From CAVQNQ01 sp963714205 (GTDB lineage: Bacteria > Acidobacteriota > Terriglobia > Bryobacterales > Bryobacteraceae), in contig CAVQNQ010000002.1 of assembly GCA_963714205.1 (NCBI GenBank), positions 558,001-622,000 of the forward strand: a DNA stretch of 64,000 nt, read 5' to 3'. Positions within the stretch are counted from its first letter, which is position 1. Each line of letters opens with the position of its first letter. The notes below the pieces were generated by a model, which saw only the letters and a program-made list of their open reading frames with translations, was not told the origin of the DNA and did not search any database. Made by a program: the position numbers and the translations under genes. Below are positions 41,942-50,661 of the stretch, piece by piece.

Positions 41942-44302
41942 ATGGTTACGACTTCGGTTTCGTCACAAGCTTGGGCGCACGTTCCCGCTCTGGTTGCGCT
42001 CGCGGTTTTGATTTACAGCGCGTATTGGCTGCTGGGTATGGCTCGTTGGCCGGCCTGGCGCCGGCGTGACGAGTGGCTCGAGAGATCGAGCATGAATGCG
42101 GAAGCGCTGGGCGGATTTCACTTCGGCTCGCTGGCGGCCATCAGCCTGGCCAGCCTGTTCCTGGAACTGCTGCTGGTGCGCTGGATCGCTTCGGAGATCC
42201 GCGTTTTCGCTTACTTCAAGTCGCTGGCGCTGATCGCCTGTTTCCTCGGCTTCGGCCTGGGCTGCTACCTGACGCGCCGCCGGATCTACCTCATGTATAC
42301 GCTGGTTCCGTTGACCGCCATGGTGGCGCTCGTGGAGTTGCCGTGGGCCCCGCTGCGCCACCTGGTGGTGAACCTGTCGGGTTTCATCGGCTATTTCTCC
42401 GACGTGCATATCTGGAGCCGCGCCTACTTCAACGGGAACGCCGTCTGGGGATGGACTTCGGCCGGCATCGCGGTGGCCACGGTCATCGCCCTGTTCGGAT
42501 TAATCGCCATTACCTTCGTGCCTTTCGGGCAGTTGGTGGGCTGGTATCTCGAACGTTCTCCCAAGGGAATTCTGGGCTACTCCATCAACGTACTGGCTAG
42601 TATCATCGGGATCTGGCTCTACACGCTGCTGTGCTTCCTCTCCACACCGCCTTACATCTGGTTCGCCTTCCTGGCGATCGGTCTGGCCGTCATCTTCTGG
42701 CCGGTGCCGCGTATGAAACGCGCGGTGGCGGGCTGGTTCACCGCCATTCTCCTGCTGTTTGTGGCGGGCCAGTACCGCTCGCAATGGTGGGGCGAAGAGA
42801 GCTGGAAGGGATCGCGGGCGGATGTCTACACCGAGCAACCCGGCAAGGCCAGCATCTTCTGGTCGCCGTATCAGAAACTCACTATCGTTCCGCTGCTCGA
42901 AAACGGGCAAGTGATGCGCTACGTCCTGAACACCAACGACAGTTGGTACCAGGAGATCCTCAACCTCAAGCCGGAGGCCGTGGCCGCGCACCCCACCTTC
43001 AACGAGCAGGGCGTGCCGCTCCAGTTTCACCAGTACAATCTGCCGTACCGCTTCTATCCCAATCCCCCCAAAGTTCTGATCGCGGGGGCAGGCATGGGTA
43101 ACGACGTGGCCTCGGCCCTGCGCAACGGCGCCGAGCACATCACCGCCGTCGAAATCGATCCGCTGATCTACGCCAAGGGCAAGGAACTGCACCTGGAGCA
43201 TCCTTACGACTCCCCTCGCGTCGAGGTTCACGTGGACGACGCGCGGGCCTTCATCGAGCGGACCCACGATAAGTACGACCTGATCGTCTATTCCATTCTG
43301 GATTCCCACACCACCAGCTCCTACTACACCAACATCCGGCTGGATAACTACGTGTACACCGTGGAATCCATCGAGCGGACGCGCCAGCTTCTGAATCCGG
43401 ACGGGATCTTTGCGCTCTCCTTCTCGAGCGAGCGGCCCTGGTTTGCCGGGCGGCTTCGCGGCATCGTGACGGAAGCCTTCGAGCGGTCTCCGCTCATGGT
43501 CCACGTGGCGCCGGAGTTCTTCATCGTGGGCAACGGCGATCGCGTCGAGCGCACGCTGGCCGCGAATCCCGAGTTGCAGCAGTTCGTCGATTCGCGCTCC
43601 AACGTGCCGGTGGCCGCCGCCACCCCGAGCACCGACGACTGGCCGTATCTCTATCAACAGAACCGAGGAGTTCCGGCCGTGGTGTGGGTCCTTTCCCTGG
43701 GTTTGACGCTGGTGTGCTGGTTGACTTTCCGGAGCCTGAAGGCCTCGCGGGAAGGCATTCAGTGGCACTTCTTCTTCCTGGGCGCGGCTTTCATGCTTCT
43801 GGAAGTCCAGGTGGTCAGCAAAGCGGCGCTGCTGTTCGGCACCACCTGGCTGGTGAATTCCATCGTGATCAGCAGTATGCTGGCGTTCATCCTGCTTTCG
43901 AACCTGGTGGTTTCGAGGTTTCCGGACTTCCCGCGCGAGCTGGCCTATCTGGGCCTGTTTGCGACGCTGGCGTTAAGTTACGTGCTGTCGGCCCGCAGCC
44001 TGTTCTTCGAATCCATGGTAGTGCGCGGCCTGGCGGCCACGGCGCTGTATTGTTCTCCGGTGTTCTTCGCCGGGCTGATCTTCATCGCCAGTTTCCGCGA
44101 AGCCGGATTCCGCGCCGAGGCTTTCGGCTCGAACCTGCTGGGTTCGCTGGTGGGCGGGCTGCTGGAATCGCTTTCCTACCTGGTCGGCATCAAGGCGCTG
44201 GTGCTGGTGGCGGCCGCGCTGTACTTCGCTTCCGCGATGACCGGCAGGAAGATGCGGGTACCCGCGATGTCGCCCCAGCCGGTCGTGCCGGTGGCGTCCT
44301 GA
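41942..44302 (+). CDS. Membrane-embedded spermidine-synthase-like methyltransferase-fold protein
   Basis: A 786-residue protein. About eight N-terminal membrane helices (residues 1-280) lead into a soluble Rossmann domain of the spermine/spermidine synthase type: VLIAGAGMGNDVASAL, ITAVEIDPLIYAKG, VEVHVDDARAFI, YDLIVYSILDSHT. Several C-terminal helices follow from about residue 575. The soluble domain keeps the acidic ligand-binding motif of the superfamily but not an obvious aminopropyl-donor signature, so the activity is open. Such fusions are common in Acidobacteria and often neighbour surface-glycan genes. GAGGAGG eight bases upstream fixes the start. Transcription is probably from the sigma-54 type promoter at 41893. 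Confidence 0.85.
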   Translation: MVTTSVSSQAWAHVPALVALAVLIYSAYWLLGMARWPAWRRRDEWLERSSMNAEALGGFHFGSLAAISLASLFLELLLVRWIASEIRVFAYFKSLALIACFLGFGLGCYLTRRRIYLMYTLVPLTAMVALVELPWAPLRHLVVNLSGFIGYFSDVHIWSRAYFNGNAVWGWTSAGIAVATVIALFGLIAITFVPFGQLVGWYLERSPKGILGYSINVLASIIGIWLYTLLCFLSTPPYIWFAFLAIGLAVIFWPVPRMKRAVAGWFTAILLLFVAGQYRSQWWGEESWKGSRADVYTEQPGKASIFWSPYQKLTIVPLLENGQVMRYVLNTNDSWYQEILNLKPEAVAAHPTFNEQGVPLQFHQYNLPYRFYPNPPKVLIAGAGMGNDVASALRNGAEHITAVEIDPLIYAKGKELHLEHPYDSPRVEVHVDDARAFIERTHDKYDLIVYSILDSHTTSSYYTNIRLDNYVYTVESIERTRQLLNPDGIFALSFSSERPWFAGRLRGIVTEAFERSPLMVHVAPEFFIVGNGDRVERTLAANPELQQFVDSRSNVPVAAATPSTDDWPYLYQQNRGVPAVVWVLSLGLTLVCWLTFRSLKASREGIQWHFFFLGAAFMLLEVQVVSKAALLFGTTWLVNSIVISSMLAFILLSNLVVSRFPDFPRELAYLGLFATLALSYVLSARSLFFESMVVRGLAATALYCSPVFFAGLIFIASFREAGFRAEAFGSNLLGSLVGGLLESLSYLVGIKALVLVAAALYFASAMTGRKMRVPAMSPQPVVPVAS

Positions 44303-44309
44303 CAAACCG

Positions 44310-44356
44310 CCCTCCGCTCCCCGCAAACGCATGAGAGTGGAGGGCGAAACTTCGCC
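44310..44356. terminator. Two adjacent stem-loops after the spermidine-synthase-like gene
   Basis: CCCTCCGCT (44310-44318) pairs with AGTGGAGGG (44336-44344), nine pairs including one G-U. GGCGAA and TTCGCC (44343-44356) form a second tight hairpin that shares bases with the first. There is no T-tract, so termination or attenuation is only possible, not shown. Confidence 0.3.
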
Positions 44357-44406
44357 AGAAGGCGTCGTTTAGATTCAACGTTGAACCAGGTGAAGGGAGC
44401 ACTGCG

Positions 44407-45330
44407 ATGTGGCAATTCATTCATTTATTAGCAAGACAAATGGAGCTTGCTGTCGGCTGGGTCTTCAGCCCATCGTGGCTGCCCCCCAAGGATTTCGAGT
44501 TCTTCCGTTGGTTGGTAGTGCCCGGCTACGGTTACGGCTTCGTCCTGATCGCATTCGCGATATGGGAATTCATCCGTCCACAGGACCGCCGTCCTTGGAA
44601 CCGGGCATCGCTGCTCAGCGGCACTTACCTGCTGCTCGCCGGGAAGTTGAGCGTATACGTGCTCGTCATCACACCGCTGGTCCGCAATACCTGGGTGTAT
44701 CTGGGACTTCCGTCGCTTCATCTCGACCGAAAGCTGCCGCTACCGCTGTACATGCTGGCCAGCCTGTTGGTCGTGACCTTCACCGCTTACTGGGCCCACC
44801 GCGGAATGCATCGGATTCCCCTGCTCTGGCACATTCACAAGGTCCATCATTCCCCTCAGAATCTGAACTGGAGTTCGATCTACCACAGACATTTCCTGGA
44901 GTACCTCCTGCAGGAGCCTCTGCATTTGATCTCCGTGCTCGCTTTGGGGACCGACCTGGTGGCGCCGTTCGGCATCATCTTCATGACAATCGATGTGTTA
45001 GGGCACGCGAACGTCCGCCTGAACCTGGGCCGGCTGAGCTATATTATCTCCACCCCCCAGGCGCATAGGGTTCATCATTCCATCGAGCCCAGGCACTATG
45101 ACACCAATTTCGGCAATACATTCATGCTGTGGGATCATGTCTTCGGCACATTCCGCTACGATCCCGACTGTCCGCCTATCGGGTACGGTGTTGACGAAGA
45201 CATTCCGGCGAGCTTCGTGAAGCAACAGATTCTGCCGCTGGTTTGGATTGCACAGGGCGCTTATGCCGGACTCTCGAGGTTCGGCTCGAATTATCGTGGG
45301 CGGGCCGAAAACGTCGGTTCCGTGGAATAA
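44407..45330 (+). CDS. Sterol desaturase/fatty acid hydroxylase family protein
   Basis: A 307-residue membrane di-iron enzyme with four to five helices and the complete histidine clusters: HRGMH (in YWAHRGMHRIPLLW), HKVHHS (in HIHKVHHSPQNL) and HRVHHS (in TPQAHRVHHSIEPRHY). The family uses oxygen to hydroxylate or desaturate lipids, sterols or carotenoids. No sterol or hopanoid synthesis genes are in the window, so the acceptor may be a lipid anchor or fatty acid of the surface glycan made by this cluster. It lies 104 bases after the spermidine-synthase-like gene and may be read from the same promoter. Confidence 0.9.
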   Translation: MWQFIHLLARQMELAVGWVFSPSWLPPKDFEFFRWLVVPGYGYGFVLIAFAIWEFIRPQDRRPWNRASLLSGTYLLLAGKLSVYVLVITPLVRNTWVYLGLPSLHLDRKLPLPLYMLASLLVVTFTAYWAHRGMHRIPLLWHIHKVHHSPQNLNWSSIYHRHFLEYLLQEPLHLISVLALGTDLVAPFGIIFMTIDVLGHANVRLNLGRLSYIISTPQAHRVHHSIEPRHYDTNFGNTFMLWDHVFGTFRYDPDCPPIGYGVDEDIPASFVKQQILPLVWIAQGAYAGLSRFGSNYRGRAENVGSVE

Positions 45331-45572
45331 GGGTCCCCCTCTTTTCTCGCATGCGCGCGAGTCGCCCCTGGGGATTCGACGGGGCAGGCACGCGGCGATA
45401 CACCACCGCCAGTTTCAACCCTGCCGCGCGGCGAGGGCGCCTTCGTCCCGATCCTTCGGAAGTCTCGCGCTTCTTTTGCACTCAGCCGCGGCGGCCCTCC
45501 TTCGGGCGGCCGATTCAGGGCGCCGCCTTTGGCCCGAACTTACACGGCCGAAGCGTTTTTGAGCGCTGGCGG

Positions 45573-45592
45573 CGAATGGTATTCGTTTTGCA
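45573..45592 (+). promoter_or_regulatory. Sigma-54 (RpoN) type promoter
   Basis: TGGTATTCGTTTTGCA has GG (45578-45579) and GC (45590-45591) ten bases apart. The 19-base block CGAATGGTATTCGTTTTGC matches the one at 41893 at 17 positions, and its distance to the start codon (30 bases) is nearly the same as there (31). Conservation of element and spacing between two unrelated genes argues for a real promoter. Confidence 0.72.
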
Positions 45593-45620
45593 CTAACTCA
45601 ACCAATTCTAAGGAACGCCA

Positions 45621-47507
45621 TTGAACGCCGCTTCCGATCCGGTCAACCGAGAAAAAACAGATTCGCGCGATGCACGCGCGGCTCGCGGTTTCGGCGGCTT
45701 CCCGATGACCGCCCCCGCGCGGTCCGCGGCGGAGGAGGCTGGAGGCCTGCCCGCGTTCGCCGCAGCCGCTGCCGTGGCGGGCCTGGCGCTAGCGATGGCC
45801 GCGGCCATCCGCCTGATACATGGCTTCTTCCCCCAACAACCGGAGCGGGCCGTGCTGATTACCGGGCTTGGCTTCGCGGCGGTATTGGCGTTGGGGCCGG
45901 GGCTATACCTGGCGCGCATGCGCAGGGAATCGAATCCCTGGACCGCCGGCCTGACTTTCCTGGCGGCTTCGAGCGTGCTGCTCCTGGCGGCGTATTTCTA
46001 CTGGGTGAGCTGGTACGTGGACTTCCCCGCCGACATTCTGACCTGGTCGGAAGGCGACTTCATCAACGACATCATCAAGTTCTCAGTCGGCTATCCGCTA
46101 TATAGCCCGCAAGCGAACAACGATGCCTTTAACTACCCTCCCGGACCGCAATTGCTGACTTACCTGCTGGCGTGGCTGGCGGGCAAGGCCGGTTCGATCT
46201 CTTTCTATCGCGCCATCCAGGTGGGGTACACGGCCGCGGCGGCGTTCCTCGCGCTGCTCTCGTGCCGGCGCCTGCTGCGGCAAGCCCGGTGCGATCTCCG
46301 GCCGGCCTGGCTGTGGAACGCCTTCTTCTATGCCGCCCTGTTACTGATGGGCGCCAACTCCATCACCAATCGCTTTAGCCACAACCTGCATGGCGACGCC
46401 CTGGCTCAACTGACGGCGCTGGCAGCCTTTTACCTACTGCTGGTCTATATCGATACGCGCGACCGCCGGGTGCTGGCGGCCATGGCGCTAATTGCGCCCA
46501 TCGGTTTCCTGGTCAAGCAGAGCCTGGTAATTTGGGCGGCCTGGTACGCCGGGTTTCTGCTCCTCTGGGATCGAAACTGGAAACGCACCCTGGCTTTCTC
46601 GGCGGCCACTGGCGCGCTGACGGCCGCCGTCATCGGCGCGTGCTATGCCATCTGGGGCCAGCCGTTCTTCTACTGGACGTTCACGGTGCTCGGATCGCAC
46701 GGCGTCTCGCCGCTGCGCAGTTTCCAGCACGTCCTGGATTCCTGGACCTACTTCGCCGGCGGACTGCTGGGCGGCGCCGCGGTGCTGCGCTTCGCCCAAT
46801 CGAAATCGCTGGTGGGCGCGTGGCTGGTGTGGCTCGGGTTGATCTCGGTGGAGGCCTATACCAGCGGCATCGCCTGGATGCTGAACCATATCGGCCCGGG
46901 ATGCCTCATTGCGGGCGTGTGGTTCCTGGCGGGCCTGGCGGTGGTTTGGAGCCGCGTCGCCGCAGCCTGGAAAGCCAGGACGTCCCACGCGCCAGATTGG
47001 ATCGCCGCCGCGGCCGCCGCGTTCTCGGTGGCGCTGCTATTCGCCGGCATGGGAATGGTGCGCATCCCCGCGCAGCCGCTTTCGAACGACGCTTACCGCT
47101 ATGTGCGCGACATCGAGGCGCAGTTTCGCGGGCTGCCATCGCGCGCCGTCCTGCTCGACGCTGGCGGCTCCTGGATCTATGAGCGCGACGGCGTGGTGAT
47201 GGGCGACCGCGCACCCTGTATCGGCGAGCGCGGCCATTCCGGCACGGGCGATTTTTCGGGGATTCTCGCGCGCATCGCCGCCCATCGCTACTCGAAGATC
47301 CTGGTGCGCGACCTGCACGAGGCCGATTTCTGGTACGAGCATTCGACCTGGCCCAAGCCCAGCGGCATCCGGCAAGCCCTGCTCGATCATTACCGCGAAA
47401 CCGGCCGCATTCCGGCCGCCGAGCCGCCGCTCGCCACGCGCGACCGCGCCGAAGATCCTTACCTGTTCGACGAGATCACGGTTCTCGAGCCGAAAACACC
47501 GGAGTAA
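45621..47507 (+). CDS. Multi-spanning glycosyltransferase-39-like membrane protein
   Basis: A 628-residue protein with ten or more membrane helices. The first large loop has YWVSWYVDFPADILTWSEGD, carrying acidic residues where GT-C enzymes bind metal and lipid-linked sugar, and NYPPGPQLLTYLLAWL after the next helix. The C-terminal 150 residues form a soluble domain (VLLDAGGSWIYERDGVV). The start is taken as the TTG at 45621 because AAGGA lies six bases upstream and the sigma-54 type promoter 30 bases upstream; an ATG at 45705 is an alternative. It heads the unit continuing into rfbE, GT2 and GT4 genes with 8-20 base gaps. It probably moves a sugar from a polyprenyl carrier to an acceptor outside the membrane. 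Confidence 0.75.
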   Translation: MNAASDPVNREKTDSRDARAARGFGGFPMTAPARSAAEEAGGLPAFAAAAAVAGLALAMAAAIRLIHGFFPQQPERAVLITGLGFAAVLALGPGLYLARMRRESNPWTAGLTFLAASSVLLLAAYFYWVSWYVDFPADILTWSEGDFINDIIKFSVGYPLYSPQANNDAFNYPPGPQLLTYLLAWLAGKAGSISFYRAIQVGYTAAAAFLALLSCRRLLRQARCDLRPAWLWNAFFYAALLLMGANSITNRFSHNLHGDALAQLTALAAFYLLLVYIDTRDRRVLAAMALIAPIGFLVKQSLVIWAAWYAGFLLLWDRNWKRTLAFSAATGALTAAVIGACYAIWGQPFFYWTFTVLGSHGVSPLRSFQHVLDSWTYFAGGLLGGAAVLRFAQSKSLVGAWLVWLGLISVEAYTSGIAWMLNHIGPGCLIAGVWFLAGLAVVWSRVAAAWKARTSHAPDWIAAAAAAFSVALLFAGMGMVRIPAQPLSNDAYRYVRDIEAQFRGLPSRAVLLDAGGSWIYERDGVVMGDRAPCIGERGHSGTGDFSGILARIAAHRYSKILVRDLHEADFWYEHSTWPKPSGIRQALLDHYRETGRIPAAEPPLATRDRAEDPYLFDEITVLEPKTPE

Positions 47508-47515
47508 ATCAGACC

Positions 47516-48577
47516 ATGTCTCATTACGTCATTACGGGCGGGGCCGGGTTCATTGGAAGCAACCTGGCCGATTATTACCTTTCGCGTCAAAAGCGCGTAA
47601 TCATCGTGGACAACTTCTCGCGGCCCGGCTCGGAGAAGAACCTGCTGTGGTTGAAATCGCGCCATCGCAAGCGCCTGAAGGTTATCGCGGCGGATATTCG
47701 CAACGGCGACCTGGAGCTGCGGAGCGCCGTGGAGGGCGCCGACGCGGTTTTCCACCTGGCCGCTCAGGTGGCCGTGACCACTTCGGTGACCGACCCGCGC
47801 GAGGATTTCGAAATCAACGCCCAGGGCACCTTCAACGTACTGGAAGCGGTGCGCCACTCCGCCTCCCAGCCCATCTTGTTGTACAGCTCGACCAATAAGG
47901 TCTACGGAAAAATGGCGGACCTGGGCATTGTGGAGCGCGGCGGCCGCTACGCCTACGACCAGATGAGCGAGGGCATCTCCGAGCGGCGGCCGCTCGATCC
48001 CTATTCTCCGTACGGCTGCTCGAAGTGCGCCGGCGACCAGTACGTGCTCGACTACGCGCGCATCTACGGCTTAAAGACCGTTGTCTTCCGCCAGTCCTGT
48101 ATTTATGGACCGCGCCAATTCGGCATGGAGGACCAGGGCTGGCTTGCGTGGTTCTCCATTCGAGCCTTCCAGCAAAAGCCCGTCACCATCTACGGCGACG
48201 GAAAGCAGGTGCGCGACGTCCTCTACGTTCGGGACCTGGTGGAGGCCTACGACGCCGCCGTGCGCAACATCGGGACCACCGCGGGCCGCGCTTACAACGT
48301 GGGCGGCGGGCCGTGCAACACGCTCTCGCTGCTGGAACTGGTGGAATTGCTGAACAGGAGGTTCTCGCGCCCGCTGGAGTGTTCCTTCGAGGGATGGAGG
48401 CCCGGCGACCAGCCGGTCTTCGTCAGCGACATCTCGCGAGCCCACCAGGATTTCGGATGGTATCCGGGCACTGGCGTCCGCAAAGGCTTGGGATTGCTGC
48501 TTGAGTGGATCGAAAACCACGCGGCCCTGTTCGGGACCGGCCGCCCGGCGGCGGCAAGCCTGGGAGTTGCGCGATAG
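47516..48577 (+). CDS. rfbE: CDP-paratose/CDP-tyvelose 2-epimerase family protein
   Basis: A 353-residue extended SDR with the specific signature of RfbE: LLYSSTNKVYGKM, GISERRPLDPYSPYGCSK, FRQSCIYGPRQFGMEDQG and IYGDGKQVRDVLYVRDL. NAD binds at HYVITGGAGFIGSNLADYYL. In Salmonella and Yersinia this enzyme turns CDP-paratose into CDP-tyvelose at C2, and related bacterial enzymes have been reported to act on other CDP-hexoses. A CDP-glucose-forming enzyme (RfbF) is encoded at 59824, but no CDP-glucose 4,6-dehydratase or RfbH is in the window. The actual substrate may therefore differ from paratose. Confidence 0.9.
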   Translation: MSHYVITGGAGFIGSNLADYYLSRQKRVIIVDNFSRPGSEKNLLWLKSRHRKRLKVIAADIRNGDLELRSAVEGADAVFHLAAQVAVTTSVTDPREDFEINAQGTFNVLEAVRHSASQPILLYSSTNKVYGKMADLGIVERGGRYAYDQMSEGISERRPLDPYSPYGCSKCAGDQYVLDYARIYGLKTVVFRQSCIYGPRQFGMEDQGWLAWFSIRAFQQKPVTIYGDGKQVRDVLYVRDLVEAYDAAVRNIGTTAGRAYNVGGGPCNTLSLLELVELLNRRFSRPLECSFEGWRPGDQPVFVSDISRAHQDFGWYPGTGVRKGLGLLLEWIENHAALFGTGRPAAASLGVAR

Positions 48578-48594
48578 CGGAGGGGAGCGGCGGC

Positions 48595-49359
48595 ATGATG
48601 AAGTTGAGCGTGATTATTCCGGCCAAGGACGAGGAAGCTACCCTCGGCTTGGTCCTGGAAGACCTGAACAAGACCATCGCGGAGCTGCCCGGCTACGAGG
48701 TGGAAGTCATCTGCGTGGACGACCATTGCCGCGACCGCACGGCCGCCATCGCGCGTTCTTATGGCGCGCGCCTGGTGGAGAACCGGCGCACGCCCGGCAA
48801 GGGCCACGCTCTGCGCGCGGGGTTCGAGGCGGCCGGCGGCGACCTGCTGCTGATGATGGATGCCGATTACTCCCACCGGCCCGAAGATATACCCAATTTC
48901 CTGCATGCCATGCGCGAGGGCGTGGGCCTGGTGATCGGATCGCGGGTCTTCGGAGGCAGCGAGGAATATAACCACGTGCGCGCCATGGGCAACGTATTTC
49001 TCAGCGCCTCGGTGGGGCTGTTCATGGGCCGCTATCTTTCCGACGCGCTGAACGGCTACAAGCTGTTCCGCCGCGAGGTTTTCACGGACTTCCGGTACGG
49101 CTCGCGGAATTTCGAAATAGAGATCGAGATCATCGCCAACGCCCTGCGCAAGGGCTACCGCGTGGTCGAGGTGATCAGCCATGAACGGGCGCGGGCGGGC
49201 GGCGTGATGAAATCGAGCGCCGTGCGCCACGGCCCACGCTTCCTGGCCCGCATTATCTGGGAGGGATTCAAAGGGGTGAAAGCCAAGGACGCTCCGGCGG
49301 TTGTGGGCGCGCCCGCCGCGCCGCCGGACAGCGCCGCTGACACAAGCTCGATCCGGTGA
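48595..49359 (+). CDS. Family 2 glycosyltransferase (DPM1-like)
   Basis: A GT-A fold enzyme of 254 residues: KLSVIIPAKDEEATLGLVL, VICVDDHCRDRTAAI, the metal motif LLMMDADYSHRPEDI (DxD), and IGSRVFGGSEEYNHV with FEIEIEIIANALRKGYRV. It closely follows the polyprenyl-phosphate mannosyl/glucosyltransferase pattern but has no C-terminal membrane domain. It may charge a polyprenyl phosphate with a sugar used by the GT-C-like proteins nearby. The ATG at 48595 (GGAGGGGAG upstream) is preferred to the longer frame, which overlaps rfbE. Its stop overlaps the GTG of the next gene. Confidence 0.87.
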   Translation: MMKLSVIIPAKDEEATLGLVLEDLNKTIAELPGYEVEVICVDDHCRDRTAAIARSYGARLVENRRTPGKGHALRAGFEAAGGDLLLMMDADYSHRPEDIPNFLHAMREGVGLVIGSRVFGGSEEYNHVRAMGNVFLSASVGLFMGRYLSDALNGYKLFRREVFTDFRYGSRNFEIEIEIIANALRKGYRVVEVISHERARAGGVMKSSAVRHGPRFLARIIWEGFKGVKAKDAPAVVGAPAAPPDSAADTSSIR

Positions 49360-50660
49360 GCGGCCGTCAGCGTGGGATGCCAATGAGCCGGCCGCTCAAT
49401 TTCCTGCATTTCGCCACCTTCTACCCGCCCTATCATTTCGGCGGCGACGCCATGTACTTATACCGGCTCTGCCACGCCCTCGCCGAACAGGGACACCACG
49501 TGGATGTGGTCCACTGCGTGGATTCCTATCACCTGCTGCATCCCGATGCGCCTCCTATGGCGTTTGCCGAGCATCCGCGCGTGGTGCGCCACGAACTCCG
49601 CAGCGGCTATGGCGCGCTTTCTCCCCTGCTGACCCAGCAGACCGGCCGGCCCTACCTGAAGCGCGGCGCCATTCGCGAGGTCCTGGCAGCCAGGGCTTAT
49701 GACGTAATGCACTACCACAATATTTCCCTGTTGGGGCCCGAGATCCTGTCACTCGCTCCCGAGCGCGGCCAGCCGGTTAAGATGTACACCACGCACGAGC
49801 ACTGGCTGATCTGTCCCATGCACGTTTTGTGGAAGTATAACTGCCGCCCCTGCGAGAAGCCCGATTGCTTCCGGTGCACCCTTCAGGCCAAGCGCCCGCC
49901 GCAGCTTTGGCGATACACCGGGATGCTCGAGCGCATGTCCTCCCACGTCGATCAATTCGTGTCTCCCAGCCGCTTCACCATGCGCATGCACGCCGAACGC
50001 GGTTTTCCGAAGCCCGTGGCGCACCTGCCGTACTTCATCGACCGCGTTGACGGCGATTGGCAAACGCCCGGCCCGCGCCCGCAAGAGAAGCCCTACTTCC
50101 TGTTCGTGGGCCGCCTCGAACTGATCAAGGGCCTGCAAACGCTCATCTCGCTCTGGGACCGCGTGCCCGGACACGACCTGCTGGTGGCAGGCGCGGGAGC
50201 TTATGAAGCCGAACTGCGCGCCATGGCGGCGGGGAATCCGCGCATCCGTTTCCTGGGGCCGCGCCCGCAGAAGGAGCTCGGCGCGCTCTATTACCACGCG
50301 GCGGCGGCCATAGTCCCCTCGATCACCTTCGAGACGTTCGGCATGATTATCATCGAGGCTTTCGCGCGCCGCACGCCGGTGATTGCCAGAGACCTCGGTG
50401 CGCTGCCCGAGGTCGTGCAGGATAGTGGCGGCGGCTTCGTTTATCGAACGGACGAAGAACTGCTGTCCGCCATGCGCCAGATCGCCTGCTCGCCCGGGCT
50501 GCGGGAGAACCTGGGCGAAAAAGGCTACTGCGCATTTCTACGCTGGTGGTGCCGCGAAGCCCACCTGGAACTCTATTTCGACTACCTGAGCGATATCGCG
50601 CGCCGCAGATTCGGAAGCATTCCGTGGCACGCGGCTGGAATCAGGCGGTCAAGATTCTAG
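49356..50660 (+). CDS. Family 4 glycosyltransferase
   Basis: A GT-B enzyme of about 430 residues: HFATFYPPYHFGGDAMYLYR at the donor-side loop, a Cys cluster (YNCRPCEKPDCFRCTLQ) in the middle, YFLFVGRLELIKGLQTLI opening the C-terminal domain, and the nucleotide-sugar Glu motif SITFETFGMIIIEAFARRTP. The GTG at 49356 overlaps the previous stop (GTGA), indicating coupling; an ATG at 49383 is a possible alternative. It probably adds a sugar to the growing lipid-linked oligosaccharide in the cytoplasm. The Cys cluster occurs in a subset of this family and may bind zinc. Confidence 0.87.
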   Translation: MSGRQRGMPMSRPLNFLHFATFYPPYHFGGDAMYLYRLCHALAEQGHHVDVVHCVDSYHLLHPDAPPMAFAEHPRVVRHELRSGYGALSPLLTQQTGRPYLKRGAIREVLAARAYDVMHYHNISLLGPEILSLAPERGQPVKMYTTHEHWLICPMHVLWKYNCRPCEKPDCFRCTLQAKRPPQLWRYTGMLERMSSHVDQFVSPSRFTMRMHAERGFPKPVAHLPYFIDRVDGDWQTPGPRPQEKPYFLFVGRLELIKGLQTLISLWDRVPGHDLLVAGAGAYEAELRAMAAGNPRIRFLGPRPQKELGALYYHAAAAIVPSITFETFGMIIIEAFARRTPVIARDLGALPEVVQDSGGGFVYRTDEELLSAMRQIACSPGLRENLGEKGYCAFLRWWCREAHLELYFDYLSDIARRRFGSIPWHAAGIRRSRF

Positions 50661-50661
50661 A

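Noticed and set aside
42500..43768. 422-residue open frame antisense to the spermidine-synthase-like gene
   Set aside because: No motif or start signal; the plus-strand gene is certain.
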